A DNA stretch of 41,681 bases, from the NCBI GenBank assembly GCA_026988815.1, contig JALSKP010000703.1, positions 1 to 41,681 of the forward strand. Direction: 5' to 3'. Shown one piece after another: positions 32,579 to 41,428 of the stretch. Position 1 is the first letter of the stretch. Every line of letters begins with the position of its first letter. Made by a program: the position numbers and the translations under genes. The stretch comes from Myxococcales bacterium. GTDB taxonomy: Bacteria > Myxococcota_A > Bradymonadia > Bradymonadales > Bradymonadaceae. Under the pieces are notes generated by a model. It was not told the origin of the DNA, ran no database searches, and saw only the letters and a list, made by a program, of their open reading frames with translations.

Positions 32579-35500
32579 CTAGTTTTTAATATTGGGAAAA
32601 TGTTCGAACTTTCGCTTTCCGACTTCTGGTGGAATGAGCGCGCCGAGCGAGTATCCTTTTACGCTTTCTTTTAGCGAACCCGATTGGGTTGTTTTTTGAA
32701 TGAGAGCGATACGTCGTTGAATTTGTACAAAAGATCCGTAGTTGCGAATCTGCGCTGCACTAAGGCGCGCTTGGCTGAGGTATTCAAGAGATTGCGCCCA
32801 ACCGCCACGGGCGGCTTCGCTATCGGCCTTGAAAATACAAGCGATCGTCATTGCTCCAAGTAGCTTTCGGTCCCTCGCTTCGTTGAGAAGGGAGATGAAG
32901 GTATCGTCACGGTCTCGAAAACCGTGGAGCAATAACTGAATGTAAATCAAATGGGCGCGGATTTGTAATTCGGAATCTAAATTCCCCACCCGCCTTGCGA
33001 CCTCCATCGCGGTATTCAAGAATTTGAAGGCCTCACCTTCCTCATTCGTAAAAACGGCCGCGTAAGATAAACGGATGCGTGCAGCGATGACGGTGCGAAA
33101 GAGCCCGATTTTTTCTGCTAACGCAATGGCATTTTCGTAGTCTGCGACTGCAGCAGGAATGTCGTTTCGAGTGAGGGCTCGATCACCCAACAATAAATGG
33201 ATTTCGCTCATTTTAGTAGTGTCGTTTACTAAACTTGCATGCGTTAGAGCACTTGTTAACAGATCCTCTACTTCTTCACATTGATTGGTTGCCGCGAGAA
33301 CTCGTGCTGCTCCCACACGCGATTGATGGTTTTGGTGTCCTTCTGAGGCCAGACTAATTGCGCGTCGGAAGTAGCCGATACTACGATCATAATCGGCCGC
33401 CGCATAAGCTGAGTTTCCGATTTCATTTAAGGTTTCAATCAGTTCGTCTCGGCATCCCAACCTTTCAAAAATTTGCAGGGCGATGTCTAGATGTTGAACG
33501 GCTTCCGAAAAACGAGCCTTGAAGGCGAGGACAACACCTAAGTTGCGATTAATGCGTCCGAGTAACAAGGACTCAGAATCGGTACATAAGCCCAATGCTT
33601 CTCGACATAACTTTTCGGCTAAATCGGGGCGATTGACTTTAATCGCGCTTTTAGCCATCTCATTTGTTGCATTGGTAAACCCTACAACTTGTCCAACCGC
33701 GCCGAAGTTTTGGCGAGATTTATTGTAGAATTCTAAGGCATCGCTAAATTTATTGCCTGCGTGGGCGAGGGCGCCGAGTAACTTATTGGCTTGTCCAAGG
33801 ATTGCTTCATCTTCACCGGCAAACATCACAGCGTGCTGTAAGGCATCCTCCGCTGGACCATGTTCGCCCAATGCCCAGTGCACTTCACCGAGTTTTAAGC
33901 AAATACCTTCGCTACATTTGGAGGAATAAAGTTCCGGATATTGGTTGGCAATCTGTCGAGCTTGGAGGAAATATTCTCTCGCTGCATCGAGGTCCAATCC
34001 GCTGTACGCCACGTCTCCGGCGTGGGTTAAACGTTGAATCGCATTTTCGGGTTGTCCGCCCAGAACCCATTGCGTGGCGATCCATTTTAGCTGCTCGTGG
34101 CTCAAAGTTGGATAAAATTGTTCCAATAACTCGGCAATTTTTAGATGGGAATCCTTTGACCCACCGAGACGCTCAAATGAATCTCTAAGCATCTCCGAAT
34201 AACCCGATTGGGTGAAACGTATGAGGGTCTCATTCATGGAGATGATTCCAAACTTATCCGCTTGCTGGAGGGTCGTATCAACGGCTCCGATGAGATTGGT
34301 GCTTAGAATTCTTGCATGGGTGAGCTTCCATAAATCCATCGGAATTTCATCACCCAATTGCGCAAGATGTCCCAAGATGACATCAAAAGGAGACTCCGGA
34401 TCTGCGATCGTTTGAATACGCTCGGTTCGCAAATCTTCCAATTCTAGTTTCATCGTCGCGGGTTCAAGGCCATAATCGTCCTCTTCGTCGACGATAGGCC
34501 ACTCTCGAGATTGGCTTCTCATGAAGATCTGTCGATTCAAGGGTGTTTCTTCGAGAAGAGATTGGGTATATTTGGCAACTCCAGGACGTCTCTGAAGATC
34601 GTCAGAATAGACGGTCGCAACGATCAGAATCGGTGCAGGGTGGAAGCGAAGATCGCGGAAAAAACGTTCCAAAAATGCCAATGTGAGCGTATCCAATCGC
34701 TCTAAATTTTCGAGGGCCCAAATAACCGGGCGACGATTGGCGCTCTCTTTAAAAGGACTACCGATTTGAGAAAAGAGCGATTCGCGGATGTTAGAAAGGG
34801 AACCCAAGGGGCGCGATTCAGAACTCATCGCCTCGCCTTCGATCTCGCTTTCCTCGCCGTAAAGTTTCTTTAGAATTCGGCGAACCTCGTTCACACCTGT
34901 GCCTTCGAGTTTTTCTCCCGTCAAAAGAGAAAGCTCATATTCCATTCCGGAGATCGATAGAGAGCTGTCAAAACTGCGGTGGAGAACGGTAGCTCGAGGC
35001 TTAAATCGGACACGTCGATCAATAAATCCACGCAGGAGATTGCTTCGACCACTTCCAGGCGTTCCGTGAATGAGCACCAATCTTGGTTTTCCGGCTACCA
35101 CATCGTCAAAGGCGCGATTGAGAATGTCGAGTTCGTCTCCATATGCTGCCTCAAGATCATCAATCTCCATGTGCTCAGTGAACACGACCTCTTCTGTTGA
35201 AATTCTTGGATTGGTCATCGTTCGACGACGCTGTTCGAGCGGATCTGCCCATCGTGCAAACGCATCGCTTAGGAGATGATCCAATAAAACCGAGGCCGAC
35301 GCGAGACGATGCTCAGGATCTTTTTGGGTGCAAAGGGTAATCAAATCACTAAAGGGCGTTTTATCCCATGGATCGGGCAGCGCTAAAGGAGGATCGTTGA
35401 TCTGCTTCAACATCACATCCATCGCATTTGTTAGGCCATCATAGGCCGCATATCCGGTGATCATTTCGAACATAATATGCCCGAGCGCGTAAACGTCCAC

Positions 35501-36130
35501 GGCTGGCGAAATTCCCTCAGCCATCGCTTGTTCAGGCGCCATATAAAGTGGCGTTCCGAAAACGGTGCCCTCTTGGGTTAAGGGCGCCAAAGTCGAGGCA
35601 TCGCCGAATCCTGAAACCGCTTTTGATACGCCAAAATCAAGAACTTTTACAATTTCCTGGGCGCCTTCGTGTTGGGAAAGGAAAATGTTTTCTGGTTTGA
35701 GATCGCGATGTACGAGCCCCAATTTATGGGCTTCGGCCAAAGAGCGAGAACACTGAACCAGAATTCTCCAGACCCGTTTTAGATCCATTGGCTTGTGAGT
35801 TTGAACCACTGCGCTGAGATCCATTCCGTCCAAATATTCCATCGCGATAAAACAAAGATTGCCTTCAGTATGACCGTAATCATAAAGCGTAATGGTGTTG
35901 GGGTGCGATAAATGACTAGCGTACAAGGCTTCTCTTCGAAAGCGTTCTACAATCTTGGCGTCATTTGAAGCTTGGGGTTTTAGGATTTTTAGAGCGATAA
36001 AACGATTTAAATCTTCTTGGTGGGCACGGTACACCACACTAAATCCACCCGAACCGATCGGCTCAATGATTCTAAAACGTCCGGCAACCAAATCCCCTGG
36101 TTGCAGTTTGGGTAAGTTTTTTGCTCTCAT
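32579..36130 (-). CDS. Ser/Thr protein kinase - ATPase - TPR fusion regulator
   Basis: A 1183-residue multidomain protein. The kinase (about 17-290) is complete: glycine loop GSGGFSVVYRA (26-36), Lys48 in ALKIL, HRDLKPEN (141-148), DFG (165-167), and GTPLYMAPEQ (192-201). After a linker comes an AAA_16-type ATPase (about 330-600) with Walker A GTPGSGRS (356-363) and a Walker-B-like VIWALENLERLD (~470). The last ~500 residues are a TPR solenoid (for example ILGQANKLLGALAHAGNKF, LLLGDRALTRNDIPAAVADY). Such kinase-STAND proteins are common in Myxococcota and are thought to be stress- or signal-triggered. Start ATG 36130 has GAGGAG upstream. No TM helix is seen, so it is cytoplasmic. Confidence 0.92.
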   Translation of the reverse strand: MRAKNLPKLQPGDLVAGRFRIIEPIGSGGFSVVYRAHQEDLNRFIALKILKPQASNDAKIVERFRREALYASHLSHPNTITLYDYGHTEGNLCFIAMEYLDGMDLSAVVQTHKPMDLKRVWRILVQCSRSLAEAHKLGLVHRDLKPENIFLSQHEGAQEIVKVLDFGVSKAVSGFGDASTLAPLTQEGTVFGTPLYMAPEQAMAEGISPAVDVYALGHIMFEMITGYAAYDGLTNAMDVMLKQINDPPLALPDPWDKTPFSDLITLCTQKDPEHRLASASVLLDHLLSDAFARWADPLEQRRRTMTNPRISTEEVVFTEHMEIDDLEAAYGDELDILNRAFDDVVAGKPRLVLIHGTPGSGRSNLLRGFIDRRVRFKPRATVLHRSFDSSLSISGMEYELSLLTGEKLEGTGVNEVRRILKKLYGEESEIEGEAMSSESRPLGSLSNIRESLFSQIGSPFKESANRRPVIWALENLERLDTLTLAFLERFFRDLRFHPAPILIVATVYSDDLQRRPGVAKYTQSLLEETPLNRQIFMRSQSREWPIVDEEDDYGLEPATMKLELEDLRTERIQTIADPESPFDVILGHLAQLGDEIPMDLWKLTHARILSTNLIGAVDTTLQQADKFGIISMNETLIRFTQSGYSEMLRDSFERLGGSKDSHLKIAELLEQFYPTLSHEQLKWIATQWVLGGQPENAIQRLTHAGDVAYSGLDLDAAREYFLQARQIANQYPELYSSKCSEGICLKLGEVHWALGEHGPAEDALQHAVMFAGEDEAILGQANKLLGALAHAGNKFSDALEFYNKSRQNFGAVGQVVGFTNATNEMAKSAIKVNRPDLAEKLCREALGLCTDSESLLLGRINRNLGVVLAFKARFSEAVQHLDIALQIFERLGCRDELIETLNEIGNSAYAAADYDRSIGYFRRAISLASEGHQNHQSRVGAARVLAATNQCEEVEDLLTSALTHASLVNDTTKMSEIHLLLGDRALTRNDIPAAVADYENAIALAEKIGLFRTVIAARIRLSYAAVFTNEEGEAFKFLNTAMEVARRVGNLDSELQIRAHLIYIQLLLHGFRDRDDTFISLLNEARDRKLLGAMTIACIFKADSEAARGGWAQSLEYLSQARLSAAQIRNYGSFVQIQRRIALIQKTTQSGSLKESVKGYSLGALIPPEVGKRKFEHFPNIKN

Positions 36131-36259
36131 AGGATTTGTCTCCTCGACAATCTAGTTTATGCCTTCCTCGCCTACAACCTGAATTCGCGATTTCCTTATT
36201 TATTTTGCGGATTTAGGACCTACTACTAAAACGTTTTTTCGTCGTGGCCGAAGAAGATG

Positions 36260-36302
36260 GGTCGGCATTTTACTTTCTCGCGTTGAGCCGACCTCCAACG
36301 CG
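36260..36302 (+). repeat. Interleaved inverted repeats in the leader of the 36323 gene
   Basis: Two perfect dyads interlock: GGTCGGC (36260-36266) with GCCGACC (36287-36293), and CGCGTT (36279-36284) with AACGCG (36297-36302). The 5' arm of the second lies in the loop of the first and the 3' arm of the first lies in the loop of the second, so the arms are ordered as in a pseudoknot or as mutually exclusive hairpins. The element ends about 10 bases before AAAGGA and ATG 36323. It could be a leader switch or a pair of operator sites. The adjacent 36131-36259 has no other feature I can support. Confidence 0.4.
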
Positions 36303-36322
36303 TTAAAAAATAAAGGAAATCC

Positions 36323-37486
36323 ATGAAAACACACTTTTTTATCCTAGCAATCCTGCTCTCTTTTTTCTCCTGCGTTGAAGCCCAAGATGAACAATACGAA
36401 GATCAGAATGACGTTTTATTTACCCAGCAAGATTTAAAAGATTCACCAGCCGATCGCATCCAACAATGGCGAATTCGGCACTCTGATACAACCTTTTGGT
36501 TCGAATCAAAATTCCGCGAAAAAAATCGCCGTTGGACCCTTGTCGGCCGTTCTAGCCGAAATATCAAACACATTCAAAGCCACTTTCAATCGGGTGAAAA
36601 AATCGATGTTCGTACCATTTCACCACGAAAATTTGAAATAACCCTCGATGCAAATCAGGTTATCCGCGCCGCGATGGGCGAACCCATCCTAAGCGATGTT
36701 CAAAGCTCCGTCGGAACACGCTCGATTTTTACCCGCTTTGCACCGCGTATCCAATCCTTGCGCGGCGATCACCGTCTCTACGTTTTGTCTTCCATTAACG
36801 CCGTTTATGTCGGCGATAGCTTGATGTTTCGAGGGCGAACCAATACGGCCGCTGGCTGGGAACTCATTCAAAGCAACTTTAACCAACACGAGGCAAGGAT
36901 TCTTTCCGAACCTTCTTTAACCCCCTACGAATTTGATGCCGATCTTCTTCCCGAGATCCTAACCCACCAAAGCGAACTTATTTTCACCGCCTACGATGGA
37001 AACCAACAATTCATCAGCAAAAGAGTCGAGTTCGTTCTTAAACTTGTCAGTTTTGCCTCAGCAGATAAAAAAGCGGACCTTATTTGGCCCTCACTTTCTT
37101 GCGAACCCGAGGTCGCCCAGTGTTTGAAAAAATACAAAAAGTCGAACTTCGAAACCTGTGGTTATGCTCGCCAAGTTGAAGCCTGTTGGGCACCCAAAGC
37201 CGTAGATTTTTCACGGCGTCTGAAACGAGAAATCGAGGGTCAGTATAAGCAAAAGGGCCGGGAAATCGCCGCGATGGGAGGGCGCACAAAACGAGCGGCC
37301 TTGGCCAGAGTCTCGCCCAATAAAGTCGGATTAGACGACCCTTTTGAAGATGAGGATTATCTACCATCACCCAACGATGGATTTTCCGTCTACCATGCAG
37401 GCGTGATCTATCGTCGTTCTTCAGTTCTGTGGCAGGGTTTTTACAGTAAAAAAGGACGTTTTGAAGCACTGAAAAAAGTAAACTAA
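36323..37486 (+). CDS. Exported protein of unknown function (signal peptide, possibly lipidated)
   Basis: A 387-residue predicted exported protein. MKTHFFILAILLSFFSC is followed by VEAQ; Cys17 gives a weak lipobox (FFSC), and cleavage after VEA by signal peptidase I is equally possible. The body is mixed alpha/beta with segments such as FWFESKFREKNRRWTLVGRS and KFEITLDANQVIRAAMG. A Cys cluster (SCEPEVAQCLKKYKK ... FETCGYARQVEACWAP) at about 255-290 suggests disulfides. The C-terminus is basic (GRTKRAALARV) and then acidic. AAAGGAAAT precedes ATG 36323. It lies between the two kinases on the opposite strand. No family recognised. Confidence 0.7.
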   Translation: MKTHFFILAILLSFFSCVEAQDEQYEDQNDVLFTQQDLKDSPADRIQQWRIRHSDTTFWFESKFREKNRRWTLVGRSSRNIKHIQSHFQSGEKIDVRTISPRKFEITLDANQVIRAAMGEPILSDVQSSVGTRSIFTRFAPRIQSLRGDHRLYVLSSINAVYVGDSLMFRGRTNTAAGWELIQSNFNQHEARILSEPSLTPYEFDADLLPEILTHQSELIFTAYDGNQQFISKRVEFVLKLVSFASADKKADLIWPSLSCEPEVAQCLKKYKKSNFETCGYARQVEACWAPKAVDFSRRLKREIEGQYKQKGREIAAMGGRTKRAALARVSPNKVGLDDPFEDEDYLPSPNDGFSVYHAGVIYRRSSVLWQGFYSKKGRFEALKKVN

Positions 37487-37495
37487 TCTACTTTA

Positions 37496-38713
37496 TTATA
37501 CAAAGTTCAAAAAGATAATAATCATGAGTGCAAGAACGACAATGCCTAAAAAGGCGCCAAGAAAAACCTCGGTCAAACCGTTATGGGTGGGCGTATGTTT
37601 TTCTACGCGGTGGTCAGGTTGGTCAGAAAAAGGTTCGCTAAATCGGTCAAGCTCGGCCGTGAACGCTGAGTCGGCCATGTCTAGAGTTGGCGGGATGTCC
37701 TCGATTTCGGATCGCTTATTCCCAAGATCCGGGCCTGCCTCCTTGCCGATAACCCGTTCCAATTCAGCATCGTCTGGGAGCCCCATTGCGCGAGGGACGG
37801 TGACCTCGTGATCTTCGATGCCCATGTTTCGATTCGGCACGGTGATGCTATTTTGTCGCGGCTCGGGGATGACGGGTAAGCCTCCAAGATCACCACCCAT
37901 CTCACGTGCACTTTTATAGCGCGTCTCCAAACTCTTCGTGACCGCGCGTTTGATGACCTGATTAAACTCCGATTCCACAACAGCTTTGGGCATTTCGATC
38001 GGCTTATAGGAGGCCTGAAACATGATCGTATCGTAGACAGATTCTATCTGCACTACTTTTTCGCCCGTGATCATCTCGGCAATAATCAATCCCATCGCGT
38101 AGAGATCTGCGGCCGGTCCGACGTTCTTTTTATGAACGAGTTCAGGCGCCATATAGGCCGGCGTTCCAACCAAGGTACCAACATTTGTAATTTCATCTGA
38201 GGCGCCCTCGGCGAGCGCTTTTGCGAAACCAAAATCGAGGACTTTCACGTGCCCTTTTCCGCCGTCTTTAACCAAAAATATGTTCGCTGGCTTTAGATCG
38301 CGATGGATGATTCCTAGCTCATGGGCCTTGTTGAGCGCAGATAAAGTCTCCAAAGTAATGCGTCGAACCAACTTGGGTTTGAGCGGACCGTGTTGTTTTA
38401 AAAGGGTGCGAAGATCGGTCCCTTTCAAATATTCCATTGCCATATAAGGCAACCCAGAGTTCGTTTCGCCGTAATAATAAACGCCCACAACATGCTTGTG
38501 TTTTAACGAATAAATGAGCCGGGCTTCGCGCTCAAAGCGGCGCCTTAATTCCTTTTCGTCATGGGGCCCTGGTCGAAGAACTTTTAGTGCCAGCTTACGA
38601 TCGCCAGCCATATCGTGGACCTTATACACAGATCCGAAGTTCCCACTATCGAGTTCTGCTTCGACTCGAAATGCGTCGTCGATGATCTCACCGACCTTTG
38701 GCATGCGTGACAT
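37496..38713 (-). CDS. Ser/Thr protein kinase with C-terminal membrane anchor
   Basis: A 405-residue Pkn-type kinase. Catalytic elements are intact: glycine loop LDSGNFGSVYK (21-31), Lys44 in LALKVLRPG, HRDLKPANIFL (137-147), DFGFAKA (160-166), and GTPAYMAPEL (183-192). The kinase domain ends at about residue 270; an unstructured Pro/Asp-rich linker follows, then a C-terminal TM helix (about 380-405, VFLGAFLGIVVLALMIIIFL). The kinase therefore faces the cytoplasm, and no large sensor domain is seen outside. An alternative start ATG lies at 38704. It is convergent with the 36323 gene and separate from the larger kinase. Confidence 0.92.
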   Translation of the reverse strand: MSRMPKVGEIIDDAFRVEAELDSGNFGSVYKVHDMAGDRKLALKVLRPGPHDEKELRRRFEREARLIYSLKHKHVVGVYYYGETNSGLPYMAMEYLKGTDLRTLLKQHGPLKPKLVRRITLETLSALNKAHELGIIHRDLKPANIFLVKDGGKGHVKVLDFGFAKALAEGASDEITNVGTLVGTPAYMAPELVHKKNVGPAADLYAMGLIIAEMITGEKVVQIESVYDTIMFQASYKPIEMPKAVVESEFNQVIKRAVTKSLETRYKSAREMGGDLGGLPVIPEPRQNSITVPNRNMGIEDHEVTVPRAMGLPDDAELERVIGKEAGPDLGNKRSEIEDIPPTLDMADSAFTAELDRFSEPFSDQPDHRVEKHTPTHNGLTEVFLGAFLGIVVLALMIIIFLNFV

Positions 38714-38806
38714 AAAATCCGATTGTAAGAAAGTAGCTTAAAACGAGCATATTACTCGAAAAACTGGGATCGCGCTATAATATTATCTCCACAATCACGG
38801 GAATTT

Positions 38807-39148
38807 TTACTTTCCCGAAATCAGTTTTTCGAAGTTTTTCTTATCTTCTCCACGAAGATTTAAATGTTGGCAAGTCTTCGTATTTTTTTGGGCAAAACTT
38901 ACCACCAAACATTTTTGCGCCTTTTCGGGAAGAAGCACGCAGTTTTGGATGTAGGCTTTTTTATCAGGCACATGAATCGTGCCCTTTTCTCCTTTTGCCA
39001 CCGTTTCTTTTAACGCGCTCATCAGTTTTTCTAAATCTTGATGGGCCTCCGTGCACCATTTTTCGGAAGGTCCTGAAACACTATTTTCGCCCTTCTTTTC
39101 GCAAGAAAAAAGAAAAAAGATACTACTGAAAAAAATGATTTTACGCAT
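38807..39148 (-). CDS. Small lipoprotein with conserved Cys residues
   Basis: A 113-residue predicted lipoprotein. The signal peptide is MRKIIFFSSIFFLFSC (lipobox LFSC, Cys16), followed by a charged linker (EKKGENSVSGPSEKW). Four further Cys residues (C32, and CVLLPEKAQKC, KTCQHL) are spaced to form disulfides in a small helical domain (TEAHQDLEKLMSALKETV). I do not recognise it. Its ATG lies 8 bp inside the upstream phosphofructokinase gene, so it is translationally coupled to it, yet the functional link is not obvious. Confidence 0.78.
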   Translation of the reverse strand: MRKIIFFSSIFFLFSCEKKGENSVSGPSEKWCTEAHQDLEKLMSALKETVAKGEKGTIHVPDKKAYIQNCVLLPEKAQKCLVVSFAQKNTKTCQHLNLRGEDKKNFEKLISGK

Positions 39149-40442
39149 CGGCTGCCTCTAAAGCATCGCGAATATCGTCTTCAAAAGCCCACGCATCGGG
39201 CTCATCTTTCACGAGATCGCCAAAATAAGAAACGAACTCTTCTTCACTCACATTTCCCGCTTTTGCCAAGGCACGAATATGAGGGCGATCATCAAAATCC
39301 TTCGCACTTAAACGTTGCATGTACCGTCGAGCCACAATATAGGGCTGCGATCCCACATCAACATTTCGGACCTTTGTTTTACCCGTTTGGGGATTGCGCA
39401 TCTCGTGAAAAGGCTTCGATTCACGCTTGCCATTAACGATCATCACCATTCCCCGGGACCCACCCTCGGCTAGAAATTTAATCGCCGCATATCCCAAATC
39501 GCGGGTGTATTCGATGTCAAAAGGAACAGGGTCTGCACATCGTAATTCATAGCCCAAGGTGACTTCATTAAAACGAATCTTGATATTTCGATGAGATAAA
39601 CGTGTTTCTACTTCGCGGCAAAGTACCTCGCCGATGTTGACGTCGGCGAGTAAAATATGGCCGAAGTCGTCACGCCGAACGTGGGGAAAACGCTCAAAAT
39701 CTTCTCGGTTAAAGCGCTCAACAATCCCTTCAGCGACAACTGCCACTCCCCAACTTTTGCCAGCACTCAAACCCTTGAGAACCGAGCCTTCGATCGTTCG
39801 AATGACATCTTCTAAACTCACCTCATCGCCAAATTCTTCTGGAATAAGGGTGAGGGTTGCGCCAGCGGCTTTGCCAATACCTAAGGCCAAATGGCCTGCT
39901 TGTCGTCCCATACTAATAACGACATACCATCGGTTACAGGTACGCGCGTCGCGCATGAGATTCTTAACCAAGCCCACGCCAACGTGTCTAGCGGTCGTGA
40001 ATCCGAAGGTTGGAACACCTTCAGGAAGGGGCAAATCGTTGTCGATTGTTTTGGGAACGTGGACCGTCTTTATCGTCCCATTCATCGCGTCCGAAATCGT
40101 CGCCGCGCCAAAGGCGGTATCGTCGCCGCCTATGGTAAGAAGCATATCGATCTCTTGCTCTTTTAGGGTTGCAACGATTTTTTCGAGATTTTCCGGCGTT
40201 TTAGGATTCGTTCGCGACATTCCCAAGACCGCACCACCTTCGTAGTGGATCCAGGACACATCACTCATTTTCAAGATCTGCATGTCATTATCGACCAGGC
40301 CTCGGTAGCCATCGCGCACGCCCAAAACCTCCCAACCACGATTAAGTGCTTCAATCGTACTCGCGCTGATGACCGAATTGATGCCGGGCGCCGGTCCACC
40401 ACTGGCTAAAATCGCGAGACGCTTTATCTTATTCTCTTTCAT
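39141..40442 (-). CDS. 6-phosphofructokinase, pyrophosphate-dependent type
   Basis: A 433-residue phosphofructokinase. Diagnostic residues point to the pyrophosphate type: GGDDT (105-109), where ATP-PFKs have GGDG, and PKTIDND (130-136), where ATP-PFKs have G in place of K. These substitutions (Gly104 to Asp and Gly124 to Lys in the E. coli numbering) are established determinants of PPi use. Catalytic Asp in TIDND, MGRQAGHLALG (178 onward), and ASGGPAPGINSVI at the N-terminus are all present. Some members of this sequence type use ATP, so activity is inferred. It catalyses Fru-6-P + PPi to Fru-1,6-BP + Pi, reversibly. The ATG overlaps the stop of the gene before it (ATGA). Confidence 0.9.
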   Translation of the reverse strand: MKENKIKRLAILASGGPAPGINSVISASTIEALNRGWEVLGVRDGYRGLVDNDMQILKMSDVSWIHYEGGAVLGMSRTNPKTPENLEKIVATLKEQEIDMLLTIGGDDTAFGAATISDAMNGTIKTVHVPKTIDNDLPLPEGVPTFGFTTARHVGVGLVKNLMRDARTCNRWYVVISMGRQAGHLALGIGKAAGATLTLIPEEFGDEVSLEDVIRTIEGSVLKGLSAGKSWGVAVVAEGIVERFNREDFERFPHVRRDDFGHILLADVNIGEVLCREVETRLSHRNIKIRFNEVTLGYELRCADPVPFDIEYTRDLGYAAIKFLAEGGSRGMVMIVNGKRESKPFHEMRNPQTGKTKVRNVDVGSQPYIVARRYMQRLSAKDFDDRPHIRALAKAGNVSEEEFVSYFGDLVKDEPDAWAFEDDIRDALEAADA

Positions 40443-41251
40443 TTTCCACTACCTTCGATGTTCACCGGATTCAATTTTAACATGGGCTTAAGTTTGGGAA
40501 TGGTTAGAATACCAGGAGGATTCATGACCTTTTTTTTTCCAATATTAATCCCTTCTTTAAGACTCTTGGATTTGTTTTTTTTCTTGGACGCTTTTCGTAT
40601 CGCTTCTTTGGCCTTTCTTTCTTTACTTCTTTTTTCCCGCGCCTTTTTCTTTTTTTCACGTGAATCGCGACTTTGCTCGATCTTCTTCTTCAGGCCCGCA
40701 AGACTTTCTTCCATATTCTCAAGATTCTTATTGCTCACCAATGGCTCAAGAAAGCGCGTGTACCATCGGCCATAGGTCGCTTGGATGCGGTAGCTTACTT
40801 TGGTGTGGGTTTCATCGATCTTACTGAGTTCAATCCTAGACCTAAAAGATTGGGTTGCGTAATCACCACGTTTGACGGGCTTCATTTCCCCTCGTTTCAA
40901 CTTCATTCCCGATACATAGAACTCGGTTTCGATGATTTTATCTTTTTCCAAAAGAATAATTTCCCCGGTTAATTCGGCACTAGCATTAGGTATTTTTATG
41001 GTTTCTCTAATGAGCGATCCGACCTTGAGATCGCCCTTGGAGAGTTTTTTTGCTTTTTTTGAGCCCCGAATCCAACGGGTTGTGAATTTTGGGGAACTCA
41101 CCCACTTGAAGATTTCTTTGGGCGATTCCTCAATCGTGATGGAGCGTTGGGCCTGGCCTTGATTGTCGCCATCTCCCATTGTCCATAACACCGCGCCTAG
41201 CACACCAAAGCTGAGTAAAAAGAGGGCAACAAGAAAAAGGATCGATTTCAA
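40439..41251 (-). CDS. Membrane-anchored SRPBCC-like protein with a long Lys/Arg-rich tail
   Basis: A 270-residue protein with an N-terminal signal-anchor (MKSILFLVALFLLSFGVLGAV). Residues about 35-185 resemble the SRPBCC/START-like helix-grip fold of polyketide-cyclase-type proteins: RSITIEESPKEIFKWVSSPK, FTTRWIRGSKKAKKLSKGDL, GSLIRETIK, then FRSRIELSKIDETHTKVSYR and the long C-terminal helix LENMEESLAGLKKKI. After residue 195 comes an unusual ~45-residue basic, low-complexity region (SREKKKKAREKRSKERKAKE) and a short Pro-rich end. It is the first gene of the run with PFK and the small lipoprotein (4-bp overlap with PFK). The link to glycolysis is unknown. Confidence 0.76.
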   Translation of the reverse strand: MKSILFLVALFLLSFGVLGAVLWTMGDGDNQGQAQRSITIEESPKEIFKWVSSPKFTTRWIRGSKKAKKLSKGDLKVGSLIRETIKIPNASAELTGEIILLEKDKIIETEFYVSGMKLKRGEMKPVKRGDYATQSFRSRIELSKIDETHTKVSYRIQATYGRWYTRFLEPLVSNKNLENMEESLAGLKKKIEQSRDSREKKKKAREKRSKERKAKEAIRKASKKKNKSKSLKEGINIGKKKVMNPPGILTIPKLKPMLKLNPVNIEGSGK

Positions 41252-41313
41252 AATAAGTCTTGGCTTAAAGAGAGTCTCGTTTACACGTAAAAATGCGTGT
41301 CTGGCAAATATAT

Positions 41314-41346
41314 CGGGGTTTTTAGATCCAAAAAAGAAAAACCTCG
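41314..41346. repeat. 10-bp inverted repeat between divergent genes
   Basis: CGGGGTTTTT (41314-41323) and AAAAACCTCG (41337-41346) pair with one G-U over a 13-base loop. It lies upstream of both the leftward SRPBCC-like gene and the rightward 41429 gene, so a terminator role is unlikely; it may be regulatory. An additional ACACG/CGTGT dyad lies just left of it. Confidence 0.4.
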
Positions 41347-41367
41347 TATAAACAGAGTGAATGAGAT

Positions 41368-41396
41368 TTGTGATTTCGTATTTATACCTTTATAGT
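41368..41396 (+). promoter_or_regulatory. Putative sigma-70-type promoter for the 41429 gene
   Basis: TTGTGA (41368-41373, four of six) and TATAGT (41391-41396, five of six) are 17 bases apart, about 32 bases upstream of the likely TTG start at 41429. Confidence 0.5.
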
Positions 41397-41428
41397 CCTT
41401 AAAACTGTAATTCGTCGTGGAGACAACT

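Noticed and set aside
36260-36302. Terminator for the kinase on the minus strand
   Set aside because: It lies upstream of that gene's start, and there is no T-run after either dyad on the minus strand.
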